Position numbers and translations under genes: made by a program. Positions 1 to 11,804 of a DNA stretch of 64,000 nucleotides are shown one piece after another. This stretch comes from Macrosoma leucophasiata (taxonomy: Eukaryota > Arthropoda > Insecta > Lepidoptera > Hedylidae): positions 14,553,501 to 14,617,500 of the forward strand of contig JAWQUS010000008.1 in the NCBI GenBank assembly GCA_036365455.1. The letters are read 5' to 3'. Each line of letters begins with the position of its first letter. Position 1 is the first letter of the stretch. The notes below the pieces were generated by a model. That model was not told the DNA's origin. It saw only the letters and a program-made list of their open reading frames with translations, and ran no database searches.

Positions 1-2262
1 TATATTTACATAATGATATATTTTAATTCTACATATCTTATACAAGTAATGCTTCATTATATGTATTTAAAAAATAAAGTAATAGAAAAGATAATAATCG
101 GTTTTTCATACTAAAAATAATTTCATCAACACGTTACTCCACGAAACATAAAAAAAAAAATCTAAAATTAATTTGCTAAGGTTTAGTTGATCAATATTAT
201 AAGTTTTTGTTTTAACAATACTGTTTTCAAATTGAATACATGTTGTCAAATTTAACGTTACTTCATGCCAGTAAAAAAAAGCAAAGAACGAATTTCGACT
301 GGCGATTATGACGCGCTGCGCGATGGGCCAGTCATTTTACGGATCACATACGGATACCATCAAATAGACTCTGTAACTGAACATTATCATCAGCTACGCA
401 GAACAATCCGCGCTGATCATTGTAGGTACTTAAATGAAAACATATCAAGAAAAAATATGGAAGTTTGAAGTACCTATCTAGGTCATTGTGACGCATCCTA
501 TCCTCCTATAAAAGAACCGTATATCATGGTACAAGATCTCTGCATACTTTCATATTGTACTGTGCCTAGAGCTTAAGTTACTTCTAACTATTTTTTGCCT
601 CGTCAACATTGATATTGAAGCCGATGCCGTGTGATCGTTGCATTTGTCGAATTCGTACTCAAGAGGTTATTAAAATAATTAATATAGTTTATGAGACCTA
701 GCATCACACATGGTAATAAGTACTTTTCACGTGAACAGAAATCATACAAGCCCAAACTTATATTACAGAATTGCCTTCAACTTTAATCCATCAAATCAAT
801 TACAAAATCACATCCAATCAAAACCTTTTCAACTGTCTCATCAGACCAGTACCATATCGTACCTATTGTTATCAAAATTAATAGCAAGACATTTATTTAT
901 TTATTTATTTATAGTTAACTAGAACGGACATCAAGTCCAATTACACTAACGGATTCCTACATGTCATATCAAAACAAAAAAAAAAATACAGAAAATTAAA
1001 TTAAAAACATAGGATTTGGTAATGTTCAGAGGATTTCACTGATCTGCAAACACACACTCACAACAGCCTTCCATCCATCCACAAACAAGTCGAAGTCGGG
1101 AATAGAGCACAGAGGGCACAGAGCGCGCGCGGAATAAAGGAGTTAGCGTGTGCAATTGTCCGAGTAGATGGTACAGCGAGGAGTTTATGCTTCCTAGGAC
1201 GCAAGTATTTGTCCTGGACGGGCGGGACGTATAAACGAGCCAACTCATTGTGCAGGCACGGAGCATCAATCTAAGCACGGAAGAGTTTGAACATAATGAC
1301 CAATTGACCATTGGCTCTTGGCTTGACATATCATCACTCTAGCCGAAACACGTAAACTGCTGGAGAAAGCCTTCCCCAAAGACGCTGGTCTGGAGGGCGA
1401 AGGTATACTCTCAAAACAACAGTGTTGTGCATGATTATATACCCTAATCACCACGCTTGGCAAGCGGATCGCAGTAGTGATAGTTTTATTGCGGGATGAC
1501 GTACTTCAAGCCTTATTCATTTACTGCCACCTATTGGAATGGGTTTGCCCGTGCCTCGTGTCCCGACGCCTTGTGGTTAGGCATGTTAATGTTTTTAATA
1601 GCTTTTTTATGTATATGAATGCAATAAAATTGGGACACTTAATCTTTCCTAATTTTAGGGTAAATCTAAATTCAGAGATTGCTTTCACACTTACGAGTAT
1701 GTGTGTGTGTAAAAGTGGTGTAAAAGCACTCTTTGAAAGTCGCTTTTGGTAAAAACGTGTTCATTTTCATAAACTTGAGTCAGAATATCTGAAACCGTAG
1801 AAAACATCTACTTACGTTATAAATAAAACTTGATACTGATATTATGCTTAAATTAGAAAAAAGGAGAGGTATTGTAGCTATCGTGTTGCGATGTTTATTC
1901 CATGATGCGATAGCATTGAATATTCATGGAAAAAATGTCTACGCGCAACATTTCTCCTTCGACCAACTACCTATATTGCAAGTCGTGTCTAGTTAGATGG
2001 AATAAAAAGCCCTTTATTCATATAACCATACTCCGGAACTTTTCTTGCAATTACGAGCAGAATTTGCTATCGCTGTTAATATAAGAAGATAACTAAGTAC
2101 AATAAGTATGTGTAGCATGTTGGTTGTTCATTATAGTACTAATTGTGTATTTTGTTGGGGAAATAGATAATACTATGAAAACATGCGGTCGCGTGTTTAA
2201 GCCAAGGTCCAAATAAGAAGTGCCGATGACGCACCGCGTGTACTTGATGATATCGTATCAAA
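1..2262. other. No recognised gene; AT-rich intergenic DNA
   Basis: Mostly AT-rich sequence with scattered stops and no splice-framed open stretch I could assign. A TTTA microsatellite lies near 893-915. Positions about 1036-1470 are more GC-rich and open on the minus strand for about 97 codons, but I recognise no domain there. It could be a decayed transposon fragment. Confidence 0.5.
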
Positions 2263-2526
2263 GTAACCGACATAGCCCACCGAATAGCGAAACTCAAATC
2301 GCAGTGAGCAGGGCACATAGCTCGCAGAATTGACGGCCGTTGGGGCAGAAGAGTTCTGGAGTGGCGACCGCGCACCGGAAGACGAAGCGTAGGCAAGCCC
2401 CCCACGAGGTGGACCGACGACCTGGTGAAGGTCGCGGGCAATCGTTGGATGAGGGCGGCCCAGGACCGTTCGTTGTGGCATTCTTTAGGGGAGGCCTTTG
2501 TTCAGCAGTGGACGTCTTTCGGCTGA
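2263..2526 (+). pseudogene. LINE (RTE-like) ORF2 C-terminal fragment
   Basis: An 88-codon frame ending in TGA at 2524-2526 reads as the C-terminus of a lepidopteran LINE endonuclease/reverse-transcriptase ORF. Visible blocks include AGHIARR, DGRWG, RVLEWRPRTGRRSVG, PPTRWTDDL and AFVQQWTSFG, in the order expected for such ends. The rest of the ORF is missing, which fits 5' truncation. An in-frame TGA at 2305-2307 sits where relatives have tryptophan, and the neighbouring tryptophan is serine, so the copy is dead. A GAT-rich simple repeat follows the stop (to about 2550), as in LINE families ending in trinucleotide tails. The RTE label comes from recall of the family and is moderately sure. Confidence 0.8.
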
Positions 2527-2630
2527 GATGATGATGATGACGACAACAACGTACTCGTATATTCGTATATTCTGAATAAAGGCCTTAGCTTCCATTTTTC
2601 CATGATTTTGATGGAATATTTAATAATCTT

Positions 2631-2708
2631 GGAGTAAGCTTCAGGCCTCTCCTCAAAAAGGGGAGAGACTCTTGCCCAGCAGTGGGACCTATAATGGGCT
2701 GCCATATA
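2631..2708 (+). repeat. LINE 3'-end fragment
   Basis: This short block carries the motif GCCCAGCAGTGGGAC downstream of a GGGGAGAGACT segment, typical of lepidopteran LINE 3' termini. A diverged second copy lies at 3345-3432. No coding capacity remains. Confidence 0.55.
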
Positions 2709-3344
2709 TATTTTATTTAATAAACTTGCAGTTTAAGGTGTTCATCGGCGTGTATGCCCATGCCACACATGGTTCCCAATAATGGCTTATTTTTTATATA
2801 GGACCATTTATATATATGATAGAAAGTTTAAACATTCGAATTTTAAGTTTAATATCGGTACAGTGGTTTTTGAGTACTTATTTAAGTTACAAGCATATAT
2901 ATTGTTTCTAACGAGTATTAGCAGTATAACTCTGGTAGGCCATGGCTACGTCGCGTCGCCGACTACGTATTCAAGCAGCTAGTATTGAAATGGTAACCAA
3001 CTCACGTCGCCACACCGTACTAACTGCTTGGATACGTAGCCAGCAACGTGGCAATGGTATCCTAGTGAATTAGAGCCCTATAACTCATGAAGCGCGCTTG
3101 GCCCCGCGGCTGGTGTAGATCGTAAGAGATGCGGGTGCGGTCGGGTGTGTGATGGGTGACCGCTAGTGGCAATTGAAATGCGTGTTTCCGTTCTTCGGAG
3201 GGCACGTAAAGTAGTCGGTCCCGGTTGCTATCGATAGATAGCAGTCGTTAAAACCTTGTCGAAGGCCTTATGAGATTGGATGGCGATTGGAAAGCATCCG
3301 ACAGCGGGTTGTCCACTAACCGTATCTCCACCAACCCGCATTGG

Positions 3345-3432
3345 AGCAGTGTGGTGGAGTAAACTCCAGGCCTCCACCAAAAAAAAGGGGAGAGATTCGT
3401 GCCCAGCAGTAAGACGTATAATGGGTGGCCAT
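3345..3432 (+). repeat. LINE 3'-end fragment, second copy
   Basis: Shares GGGGAGAGATT, GCCCAGCAGT and TATAATGGG with the block at 2631-2708 in the same order and orientation. It ends in an ATT-rich run, as expected for a retroposed 3' end. Confidence 0.55.
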
Positions 3433-3445
3433 TATTATTATTTAT

Positions 3446-4799
3446 ATTAAAACTCAAGAACCAAGTTGACAAAGGAATAAGTACTTATTATTGTGTGTTA
3501 GAGAAACACAGATTTTATTTATTTTTTGTTACGTTATGTTTAAATCTGTGAGCAGACAAATACATCACGAACGGAAAAATACATATTTCATAGTCACAAG
3601 CGTCTCAAGTCTGTTTCGGCAAGTATGTATGAATGCGGAAACTGGAATACATTATATACCTACGTCCCAAAATGGCTAAATATTAGAAATTCTGCCCAAT
3701 TTTTTGTACGTTAGTGGAAAACTGAGCATATTTAGGTTTTACATTTCAGGGGCATACATATTTTGAAACAAAGTTTTACCGGATATAATGTAATGTAACT
3801 GAATCATAAAAAAATGTGTTAACATAATAGGTATGATAACGTTTTGGCAAGTTTTCACCAGCTTTACACATTATGGGAACACAAGAGAAACCCGCAAATA
3901 CTTATATAATTTCCCTAATATATATTTCTAATGGTCTTGGTCTTTTAATTACATGCCCAATTTATCTATCATGATTTAACCGACCAGAGACTACGAAATA
4001 GGTATACTCAAAGTATATAGTAGGAATAATATTCTAAGGGTACATCCTAACTCAGTATTATGCTGCAAGAGGTAGGTACAACACAGTAGGTAAACGATTA
4101 AGTTTTTTTTTGCAACTCGATTTAATTTCGCTCCAATTGCAATTCAAGAGAACTTCAGTCGGTGTATTTATTTGTAAAAGGAAATTAATTCCACAATTTC
4201 GCCATATTCGCCCATTGGTTTCCTCGTCGCTTCCGTTTGGTTAACTTAACTAAACTCGATAGTATCCACAAGTCTGCCAATTAAGCTCGCTCGTTGGCTA
4301 CCGCAATCCTTCGGTAAAGCTAACTGAGATGATCTCGAATTCACGGAACTACGCTCTTCACTTTAGCGTCTGTTAATATTTGGTAGATAATAGATATTTA
4401 TTTGATAAATAAATAATATCCAAACAGACAAATAAAATAGCATGTTGAATCGAATGGAAGGCAGTGAGGAGGACCATCTCTATGTAAGAAAAAGTGTCTA
4501 TCAAATCTTGGAAAATAAAGCTAGCGCTAGTTTAAGACAAATTAAAAAACACCATACACATTTAGAGTAAGATAGAGAAATATACTTGGAAATAAACACT
4601 TTTAAAATTATTTATACATAGCTGATTAGGTACGTGAAGAGCTTTTAATTTTTAAACACCTTTACTCACTATACAACAGCTTCATATCGTAGTTAAGCAT
4701 ACGCCAGTGCCATTGTGGCAGATACTAGAAAGTGTATTTTCAGCGTTCCTAGTCACCAGTTCTTCAAATTCTCGTCCATGTCAAATGGTCCTCCTTATA
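3446..4799. other. No recognised feature
   Basis: AT-rich sequence with no recognisable coding, RNA or repeat structure on either strand. Confidence 0.4.
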
Positions 4800-4932
4800 G
4801 GATAGGATCCCACTGAATTTTGACAGGCAACCTAGTGAATATAATTATATTCTCTAGATTATGAATATGCGTGAAAATTAGGTTTGCAGCATATCTGAAT
4901 GAACGAAATGATTCTGAGGTGGGATCCTAACC
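4800..4932. mobile_element. Short inverted-repeat element (GGATCCCAC family)
   Basis: The ends are inverted: GGATAGGATCCCACT at the left and GTGGGATCCTAACC at the right, each next to a TA. The interior has GAAAATTAGGTTTGCAGCA, which recurs in the longer relative at 12557-13154. No coding capacity. It is a non-autonomous DNA element of undetermined superfamily; the flanking TA fits but does not prove a Tc1/mariner-like mechanism. Confidence 0.6.
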
Positions 4933-5037
4933 TATTACCTCTACCCTTCATGGAAACGAAATCAAAATAAACGTCAAAGTAAAAGTAAAACTTGTACCAT
5001 GCACGTTTTAATTTTATCTTTTATGTATAAAAGTAAA

Positions 5038-5271
5038 TTGCTGTTCGTTAGTTTCGCTAAAACTCGAGAACGGCTGGACCGATTAGGATAATTTTGGTTT
5101 TGAATGATTTTTGGAAGTACAGGTAAGGTTTAAAAGGTAAAAAAATATGAAGAAATTCAAGGAAAATAGTAAAAACGACAATTCATTTTCCCATACAAAT
5201 AGTCCGTATCTATCAAACCTTTGACACATTATTTCATTCTGAGGCAATACGAAGTTTGCCGGGTCAGCTAG
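5038..5271 (+). mobile_element. Helitron-like non-autonomous element (Lep1-type)
   Basis: It contains the segments CTGTTCGTTAGT, CAAATAGTCCGTATCTATC and GAGGCAATACGAAG, and ends CCGGGTCAGCTAG followed by T. The CTAG terminus with a 3' T matches Helitron insertion between A and T. The same sequence recurs at 39772-39992 (+), partly at 40255-40365 (+) and at 63593-63838 (-). The Lep1-type name is from memory of lepidopteran repeats. Confidence 0.65.
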
Positions 5272-5559
5272 TAATAAACTAATAATCTTTGAAATATCTA
5301 CGTTCTTCTCACAAGCGAGCGGTTGGCACAAACTATCTTATGTATTTAACTGACGTTCGAATGTTAGATCAACCGCTATAATTTGCAACGTATTTAAATA
5401 GAACAAGATTTATGTAACTACGTAGGTATCTAAATTACCTATGTAGCTAGGTAAATCTGATTCTACATATTTTTATGATCAATAGTTTCCGAGTAAAATG
5501 CCTTTGACATTCAGATGCTCATAGGCGGATATGACGAAAAACCGAATTCTAAAACCGAG

Positions 5560-5609
5560 TTAGTATAGGTAACATGTCAGCCATTTGGCTGACATGTTAT
5601 CTATACTAA
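5560..5609. repeat. 24-bp-arm inverted repeat (hairpin)
   Basis: Arms at 5560-5583 and 5586-5609 are reverse complements with one mismatch and a 2-base spacer. The centre reads GTCAGCCATTTGGCTGAC. No TSD or larger element is evident around it. Confidence 0.8.
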
Positions 5610-5679
5610 TGATGGCTCAAAAAAGTCCCTTTTTTATTAGGCTTATAATTTTCTAGATTTAATAATAGACAGTAGATTT

Positions 5680-5945
5680 GCCTCGGTTGCCTAGTGGTAG
5701 CAGGCCACTACTACTACGCGGAGGTCCTGGGTTCGATTCCCGGGTAGGGGGTTATCAGAGATAATGGTGTTAAGTCCTTTATCTCTGGTTCTATTGGGAT
5801 TTTACCATTTACTGGAAATTTCCCAGTACCTCGAAGTTTGGTAATGTGCCCGGAGATGTCAACAGGCTCGCCACCTGTTACATGGGCCGAAACGTAACCG
5901 GCGAATCGTGGGTGTTTGCATGTATGCTTGAATTTACGAAGTTAT
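5680..5945 (+). mobile_element. tRNA-derived SINE (family B)
   Basis: The head looks like a tRNA: an A-box-like GGTTGCCTAGTGGTAGC at about 5686-5702 and a perfect B box GGTTCGATTCC at 5730-5740, about 28 bases apart. The body continues through GGTTATCAGAGATAA, GTAATGTGCCCGGAGATGTC and GGCTCGCCACCTGTTAC to a GTATGCTTGAA end. A broken second copy is spread over about 15116-15150, 15640-15705 and 15985-16155, where a family A retroposon interrupts it. Internal Pol III promoter boxes are the only regulatory signal. Confidence 0.75.
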
Positions 5946-6282
5946 AGTAGATTTAATAATATGTAGATATGTGTATATTATTGCGCTATCTACTGGTTTA
6001 ACGGTTTGACGGTACCGAGCTTAAGAGATGTTGTTATTCGTCTTTGTTGTGAGGTAATTTATGATTTTGATGATTGGAACTCTGAAATCAGACCGTCAGC
6101 GATACTCAGGCATTTAACATAACTTCACGCCTGTATTTCCCGAAGAGGTAAGCAGGTAGAAAGTAGATACCTTACCCGGCGCTACCGCATGTCAAAACTC
6201 ATACTTTACTGACAGTTCCAAGAATACTTTGCTCAAAGTTATCGACGGAGAAGCTGTGTTGTGTCGTCGATCTCACACATTA

Positions 6283-6524
6283 GGGCGAGATTCACAGACC
6301 GCACTACGACTTTACTTTCGGGCAAAGTACGCTTCGAACTGTCAAAACCCATACATTTCTGAAAGTATGAGTTTTGACAGTTCTAAGCGAACTTTGCTGG
6401 AAGTTAAGTACGACTTTACTTTCGAGCAAAGTACGCTTCGAACTGTCAAAACCCATACATTTCTGACAGATCTAATCATACTTTGCTCAAAGTAAAGTCG
6501 TAGTGCGGTCTGTGAATCTCGCCC
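6283..6524. mobile_element. TTA-flanked MITE with ~38-bp terminal inverted repeats
   Basis: TIRs begin GGGCGAGATTCACAGACCGC and extend through CACTACGACTTTACTTT; the right end is the reverse complement. TTA flanks both sides (6280-6282 and 6525-6527), a 3-bp TSD of the PIF/Harbinger type. The interior holds a tandem duplication of a segment containing GTACGCTTCGAACTGTCAA, at about 6328 and 6430. No transposase sequence. Confidence 0.85.
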
Positions 6525-6674
6525 TTAGACTACTATGAATGGTATGCTAGTAAGGAAATTGATTATACTAGACATGTCGATACCAATTACGACAACATAT
6601 GCTCACTTAACATCAATTGAGTAGTCGGTAAGTATAATTACTTGACACAAATATGATGTACAGTATCTGACAAC

Positions 6675-6880
6675 AAATATTGCTCATCGACCTTAGGAAA
6701 GAGACTTCGGCTTATTTCGGGTCTGTAGAGCGTTATCTCTTTCGCACCTTATCTATCTGACATTTGTCGTCCATTTTGATCAAGTTTTGACCCATACCAG
6801 ACTGTAAGTGCCTACGTAGGCAGTGTGCAACAGAGGTAACGCTCTACGAAGTCGAAACTAGACCATTGTCTCATTCGTAG
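6675..6880. mobile_element. MITE family M, copy 1 (right end lost)
   Basis: It begins AAATATTGCTCATCG and contains CTGTAGAGCGTTATCTCTTT, TGCCTACGTAGGCAGTGTG and AACGCTCTACGAAGTCGAAA. Complete copy M4 at 61630-61865 has TIRs AATATTGCACATC. The right TIR here is replaced by the palindrome that starts at 6882. Confidence 0.65.
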
Positions 6881-6881
6881 G

Positions 6882-6923
6882 ATCGATTTACTTTTCATTT
6901 TCGAAAATGAAAAGTAAATCGAT
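6882..6923. repeat. Perfect 42-bp palindrome
   Basis: Two 21-base arms meet at TTCGAA (centre between 6902 and 6903) with no spacer and no mismatch. It abuts the truncated right end of the preceding MITE. Confidence 0.9.
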
Positions 6924-7165
6924 GTATTACCTAGGTATACGTATAATCGTCAAAGAATACAAAAAAATGAATCTTTAGTTAAAGGCACATATTTAAGAAG
7001 TCTTTGGTCATTTAATTGAATTTGTTCGTTTGGATATTTATTAATCCCTAATTTACTCAAAACTGGATTGATTAAGAAAATTCAGATTTAGTCTATAAAA
7101 CTTCAACCACGTCACCGACCAACCGGCACGCGACAGGCCAACAGCCTGATAGTGGAGGAGAATTA

Positions 7166-8040
7166 TGTATCTTCACGCCAGGTCCCTAATGGGGTAGGCA
7201 GAGAGTGTAGAGCGCCAGATATCCCGGTCCTGACATACTTCTCGTGCCTCATCTACCTTCATCATTCTCTTCATACATATACGTCGATTCCTAAGACTTT
7301 TGACCGCACCATCAGACAGAACGACCTATTTGGTCATGGTAGGTCACTCTTGGTCTCCCTGGGCCTCTGCAACTATCCACATTCGCATTGTATATCTGTT
7401 TATTCATTCGCTCATTCGACATTCTTTCTATATGTCCGAACCATTTTCCGTTAGTCCAGTCAGTAACCAAACAATGGCGATCAAAACATAGGGCGGTAGT
7501 AAATGCAATTACGCAGGGTTAGCAGTAGCGTACCGCGATGAAACTATCGACACTGTCGCCAATCTGCATGCCAAGCGTGGCGTTTATGACAAATTGTCCC
7601 ATAACGTGTTACTCTGTTTTAACCATTTTTTGGAAGGTTTTAGTTCACCAGTGGAAGTTATTCGGCCTATGTGATAAAACTACCACCGAACCAAGCTTGT
7701 TTATAAAATTTAAATACAGCGGATACATTTAATGTGAAATATATTTATCTTCGTATTGTTTTATTGCAGTGTTAAAACCGTGCTTATAAACTGGTTATAG
7801 CACAATAATATCCGCAACTCGAGTTGATATTTCTCCAAAAATGTAGGTTAGGTCTCAGCAATTACGTTGACAACCGACTGTATTCCACGAAACTGGAGGT
7901 CTACTACATACAACACTTTACTTTATTTATCCAGAACGGTTATTTCAAAAAAATTATGTGTGTACCTATCTTCACGCCAAGTCCTTCATGAGGCAGGCAG
8001 AGAGTGTGGAGCACCAGATATCTTCATACATGCACGCCGA
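7166..8040. repeat. Two copies of a CTTCACGCCAGGTCC repeat
   Basis: The motif CTTCACGCC(A)GGTCCCTAAT with GGCAGAGAGTGTAGAG at about 7171-7225 recurs diverged at about 7971-8030. In reverse it appears near 26017-26060, and related remnants lie near 6122 and 35513. It is a widespread lepidopteran interspersed sequence. Nothing coding is visible between the copies. Confidence 0.5.
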
Positions 8041-8122
8041 TTCTTAAGACTTTTGACCCCACCCTCAGACAATACTCATTCGTTTTTAAACCAGTGTAAA
8101 CGGCTAAAAAAGCTTACACTTA

Positions 8123-8291
8123 GGGCCGATTTCACCATTTGCTCTGAGAAGTGAGTTTAATAAGACGCGGTTTAGCTTAAAATTTGCATCCATTTTCAAC
8201 TTTATCACAATTAATTTTCGTCGGTGAAATCAAAAAAGTGTTATTGAACTTGAGCGCAAAACGCGTTTTATTGTGATGGCGAACTCGGCCC
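8123..8291. mobile_element. TTA-flanked 169-bp MITE
   Basis: The termini GGGCCGATTT and GAACTCGGCCC are inverted, and TTA flanks both sides (8120-8122 and 8292-8294). It has the same 3-bp TSD class as the element at 6283 but an unrelated interior. No coding capacity. Confidence 0.8.
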
Positions 8292-9192
8292 TTATTGTTA
8301 TATAATACACAGTTGATTTCTATATTGAGGTGATTGAAATGAAAAAGAGTGTACTAAATATTTTAAGGAACTTTTTCGATGAGATCGTGCGTAAATTGCA
8401 GACATCTAGAATAGCTCCCCTGACTGACAGCAAAACATGCGGTGCGATGTCTTGATCCACAAAACAATATTTAAATGTTATAAATGGTTAAAAAGTCCTC
8501 GATAAATTCAGTAAGTTTTAAAATAAACACAAGCAATATTATTTCACAACCATCCTCGATAAACGGTGAAATTTTTATATCCAAGACTAGTCCAAGCTTT
8601 ACTTCACGTTTTAGAATTTCGAACCCCGCCAGTTACACCGTAAATAGAGAAGACCCATTGGGATCCTTACCTATGGTGTATGGTAAGTTAAAATACTTAC
8701 GTGAGTAAAGATACCAATGGGTAGCTTAAAGCTCTAGTGAATATTATTAATAGATGTCTATAATATGTACGCAGTTAATTATTTTATAAATTATTTTGTA
8801 GATATTGTTATTTGCAACTTTTTGTATATTTCAGTAGAAATAAAATTCCGCTTAAGAACACAATAAAAAAAAACTGAAGACGAAAGTGTCATTGTAAATC
8901 GTAATAATGGTGATAACGCTTCTGAAAAAATGAGATCGTACCTATAACAAGAATACTCTCTTCATCCCAATTCAGAAACATCTCTGTAGGTGCTCGTGAA
9001 AGCTCAATAAACGTTATAAACAAAAGAGCATCACATATGAAATTAAATATATACCGTCTAGATTTGTTTTTCTGAATTTTACCGGTTTATTAATTAAGAC
9101 AAAAAATAATTTTGGAAGTTTATTGCCCGCTTTTGCGATACTGAAAACTGAAACGTTGCGCTAAACTTACCCCGACAAATCAATGTAATAAA
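8292..9192. other. No recognised feature
   Basis: AT-rich DNA. A 74-codon open stretch near 8484-8708 has no recognisable domain or splice context. Confidence 0.4.
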
Positions 9193-9575
9193 TCATACGT
9201 AATAATATTTCATAAGTGGAATGAAGCACAACACACCTTGTTTCGGCTGCGGTGGGGTTTCTTTGTTATCGAAAAACGTCAGAGCGAAATCAGCGCCCGA
9301 TTCGATGTTCAGGGGTGGCGACGCGCGTACGCACGAAGCGGTGAGGCCGCTCCACACGTCCATATTACGTGCATGCCGTCCGCGCACGACTGCCAGCGTC
9401 TGCGCCGCACACTGCACTAGGCACTGGGCTCACTGAGCTGATGGGCTGGCCGAGCTTTCAGCGCTGTGAGCTTGCCTTTCGCGGCACAGCCAGGCACGCT
9501 ACCGGCCCACGCGTCGATAAACGGAGCAGTGAGAGTTTTCGAATTCGGTACGGGTACGTATTTTTCCGCAATTAG
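9193..9575. other. GC-rich island, unassigned
   Basis: This stretch is conspicuously GC- and CpG-rich against an AT-rich background and has overlapping open frames on both strands. The minus frame from 9417 to 9193 is open for 74 codons. No domain, splice framing or TIR is evident. It could be a decayed transposable element or a 5' exon/CpG-type promoter of an unseen gene. Confidence 0.4.
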
Positions 9576-9816
9576 GCGTGTATGCTTGAATTTGACGGGA
9601 CTGTTGACTCTGTGCATATTGCAATAGGCTCACCATAATTTTTTATACTTAGTAGGTACAAAAATTATATAGGTTATATAGAAAGAAACTTAACATAATT
9701 TACAAACAAATCATGAAGATCAAACGTTTTTTACTAAAACTACACCCACGGAACTCGCGTTATTACTTCTTATGCCTCAACCATGCCTTATGGTAGTGCA
9801 CTTTTTATTAAATTAA

Positions 9817-10345
9817 CTAGCTGTGCCCGCGACTTCGTCTACGTGAGAAAAAATATGATTGTTCAGTATCTACCCGGACGAAGTCGTGGGCGCAGCTAGT
9901 ATAAAAGTAGCGTAAGTTACTCCTTATTATATCGGCTATCTGCCAGTAAAAGTCCCGTCAAAATCGGAGACACTCAAATTCTATGTATTTGTATGTAGTT
10001 ATGTATGTATGTATGGTTGTATGGAGATAAAAGCAGCCCAAGTTACTCCTTATCACATCAGCTATCTGCCAGTGAAAGTCCCGTCAAAATCGGAGACACT
10101 CAAATTCTGTTTATTTGTGTGTAGGTATGTATGTATGTATGGTTGTATGGAGATAAAAGTAGCCTAAGTTACTCCTTATAACATCGGCTATCTGCCAGTG
10201 AAAGACCCGTCACAGTCGAATACACTCCAATTCTACTTATTTGTATGTAGGTATGTATGTGTGTATGGATGTATGGAGATAAAAGTAGCCTAAGTTACTC
10301 CTTACCACATCAGCTATCTGCTAGTGAATGTCCCGTCCCAAGATT
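9817..10345. mobile_element. Helitron-like unit: hairpin head plus 126-bp tandem array
   Basis: A 23-bp-arm inverted repeat (9817-9839 with 9877-9899, CTAGCTGTGCCCGCGACTTC and its complement, a few mismatches) is followed by about 3.5 tandem units. Units start with ATAAAAG at 9901, 10027, 10153 and 10279, so the period is exactly 126 bp three times. Each unit holds TAGCCTAAGTTACTCCTTA, GCTATCTGCCAGTGAAAGT and a GTAT microsatellite. The TATACCGTGTATACATA-type tail follows to about 10400. Same plan at 11075-11480 and 15163-15500. Confidence 0.8.
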
Positions 10346-10499
10346 AGCCCCAAAAATAGTAAAAAAAAATGTTTTGGTATATGTACCGTGTATACATACA
10401 TATGCGTTGAGTAAAAAGCGGTTATTTTATACTTATAATACAAACAGACACTCCAATTTTATTTATTTGTATGTTTATAGATTTATTGTGGAAGCTACA

Positions 10500-10700
10500 A
10501 TACAACATAAGACCTAAAAATTCTGTGAAAATTTTAAGCGTCTACATTATAGCGGTAACAGAAATACATAATTTGTGAAACCTTTCTAGATATCATTATT
10601 TATGAGATACAGCCTGGTGACAGACAGACGACGGACGGACAGGCAGACAGACAGCGGAGGATTAGTTATCCGTAAGGTCCGTTTTTACCTATTAAGTACG
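10500..10700 (-). repeat. Family E repeat (GTCT-rich), reverse copy
   Basis: It carries AATTTTAAGCGTCTACATTA, TAGCGGTAACAGAAATACAT, GATACAGCCTGGTGACAGAC and GGACAGGCAGACAGACAG. These match, in reverse, the segments at about 17830-18000 and 37970-38150. A diverged piece is at about 47575-47700. Confidence 0.65.
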
Positions 10701-11074
10701 AAACTCCCTAAAAGATACTCGTATTATTATAAGTATAGATATATAGATTACCTAGGTACATCATTTTACAAACATTTTCTAGGAGATCTAGAAATATGAA
10801 ACGTTACCTCATTTACAAACAAATTGTATTGTATATTACAATTGTAAAGTTACCTAAACACTAAACGTTTTAATAAAAAAAACTACACCCACGGAATTTA
10901 TGTTTTAACTTTTTATGTTTATGTTTTACCTATCAAACCGGGAGGTAGATCACTTTATATTAAATTAAGTACACACATACAAACATTTTCTAGGAGATCT
11001 AGAAATGTGAAACGTTACCTCATTTTAAAAATAAATCATATGAAATGAAAACCAAGCGTTTTTACTATTTACTA

Positions 11075-11480
11075 GCTGTGCCCGCGACTTCGTCCACGTG
11101 AGAAATAATATGATTGTTCAGTATCTACCCGGACGAAGTTGTGGGCGCAGCTAGTATAAAAGTAGCCTAAGTTACCTACTCCATATTACGTCAGCTATCT
11201 GCCAGTGAAAGTCCCGTCAAAATTGGTCCAGCCATTTATTTGTATGTATGAATAAATGTATGGATAAAAGTACCCTAAGTTACTCCTTATTACAACAGCT
11301 ACCTGCCCGTGAAAGTTATGTCAAAGTCGGAGGAGACACTCCAATTCTATTTTTTGTATGTACGTTTGTATGTATGTATAGATGTATGGATAAAAGTAGC
11401 CTAAGTTACTCCTTATTACATAAGCTATCTGCCAGTGAAAGTCCCGTCAAAATCGGCCCAGCCGTTCTCGATTAGCGGGA
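11075..11480. mobile_element. Helitron-like unit with tandem array, second locus
   Basis: It has the same hairpin head (CTAGCTGTGCCCGCGACTTC and an inverted GTGGGCGCAGCTAG) and then units starting ATAAAAG at 11155, 11264 and 11390 (periods 109 and 126). It ends CAGCCGTTCTCGATTAGCGG with an AACAAACAGACAGACAGAC tail. Confidence 0.8.
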
Positions 11481-11804
11481 ACAAACAGACAGACAGACAG
11501 ACAAAAATTGAAAAAAATGTTGTTTTGGTATATGTACCGTGTATACATACATATGCATTTAGTAAAAAGCGGTTATTTTAACATTACAAACAGACACTCC
11601 AGTTTTATTTATTTGTATAGATGTCTCAACCAACTCAAAAGAAGGTAGAGCACTTTTTATTAATCTGCACAATTTTATTTTTGTACTTTTAAAAGAAGTT
11701 TGTCATTTTCTTTGCTGAGTTCAACAAGATGAATGTTTGAAGAATTCGCTAACCTAAATAACACTGCAAAATAGATACAACAATTGAAAACATTTTTTTA
11801 TACC

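Noticed and set aside
9817..10345. CRISPR-like array
   Set aside because: Whole 126-bp units are repeated with no unique spacers, in a eukaryotic repeat context.
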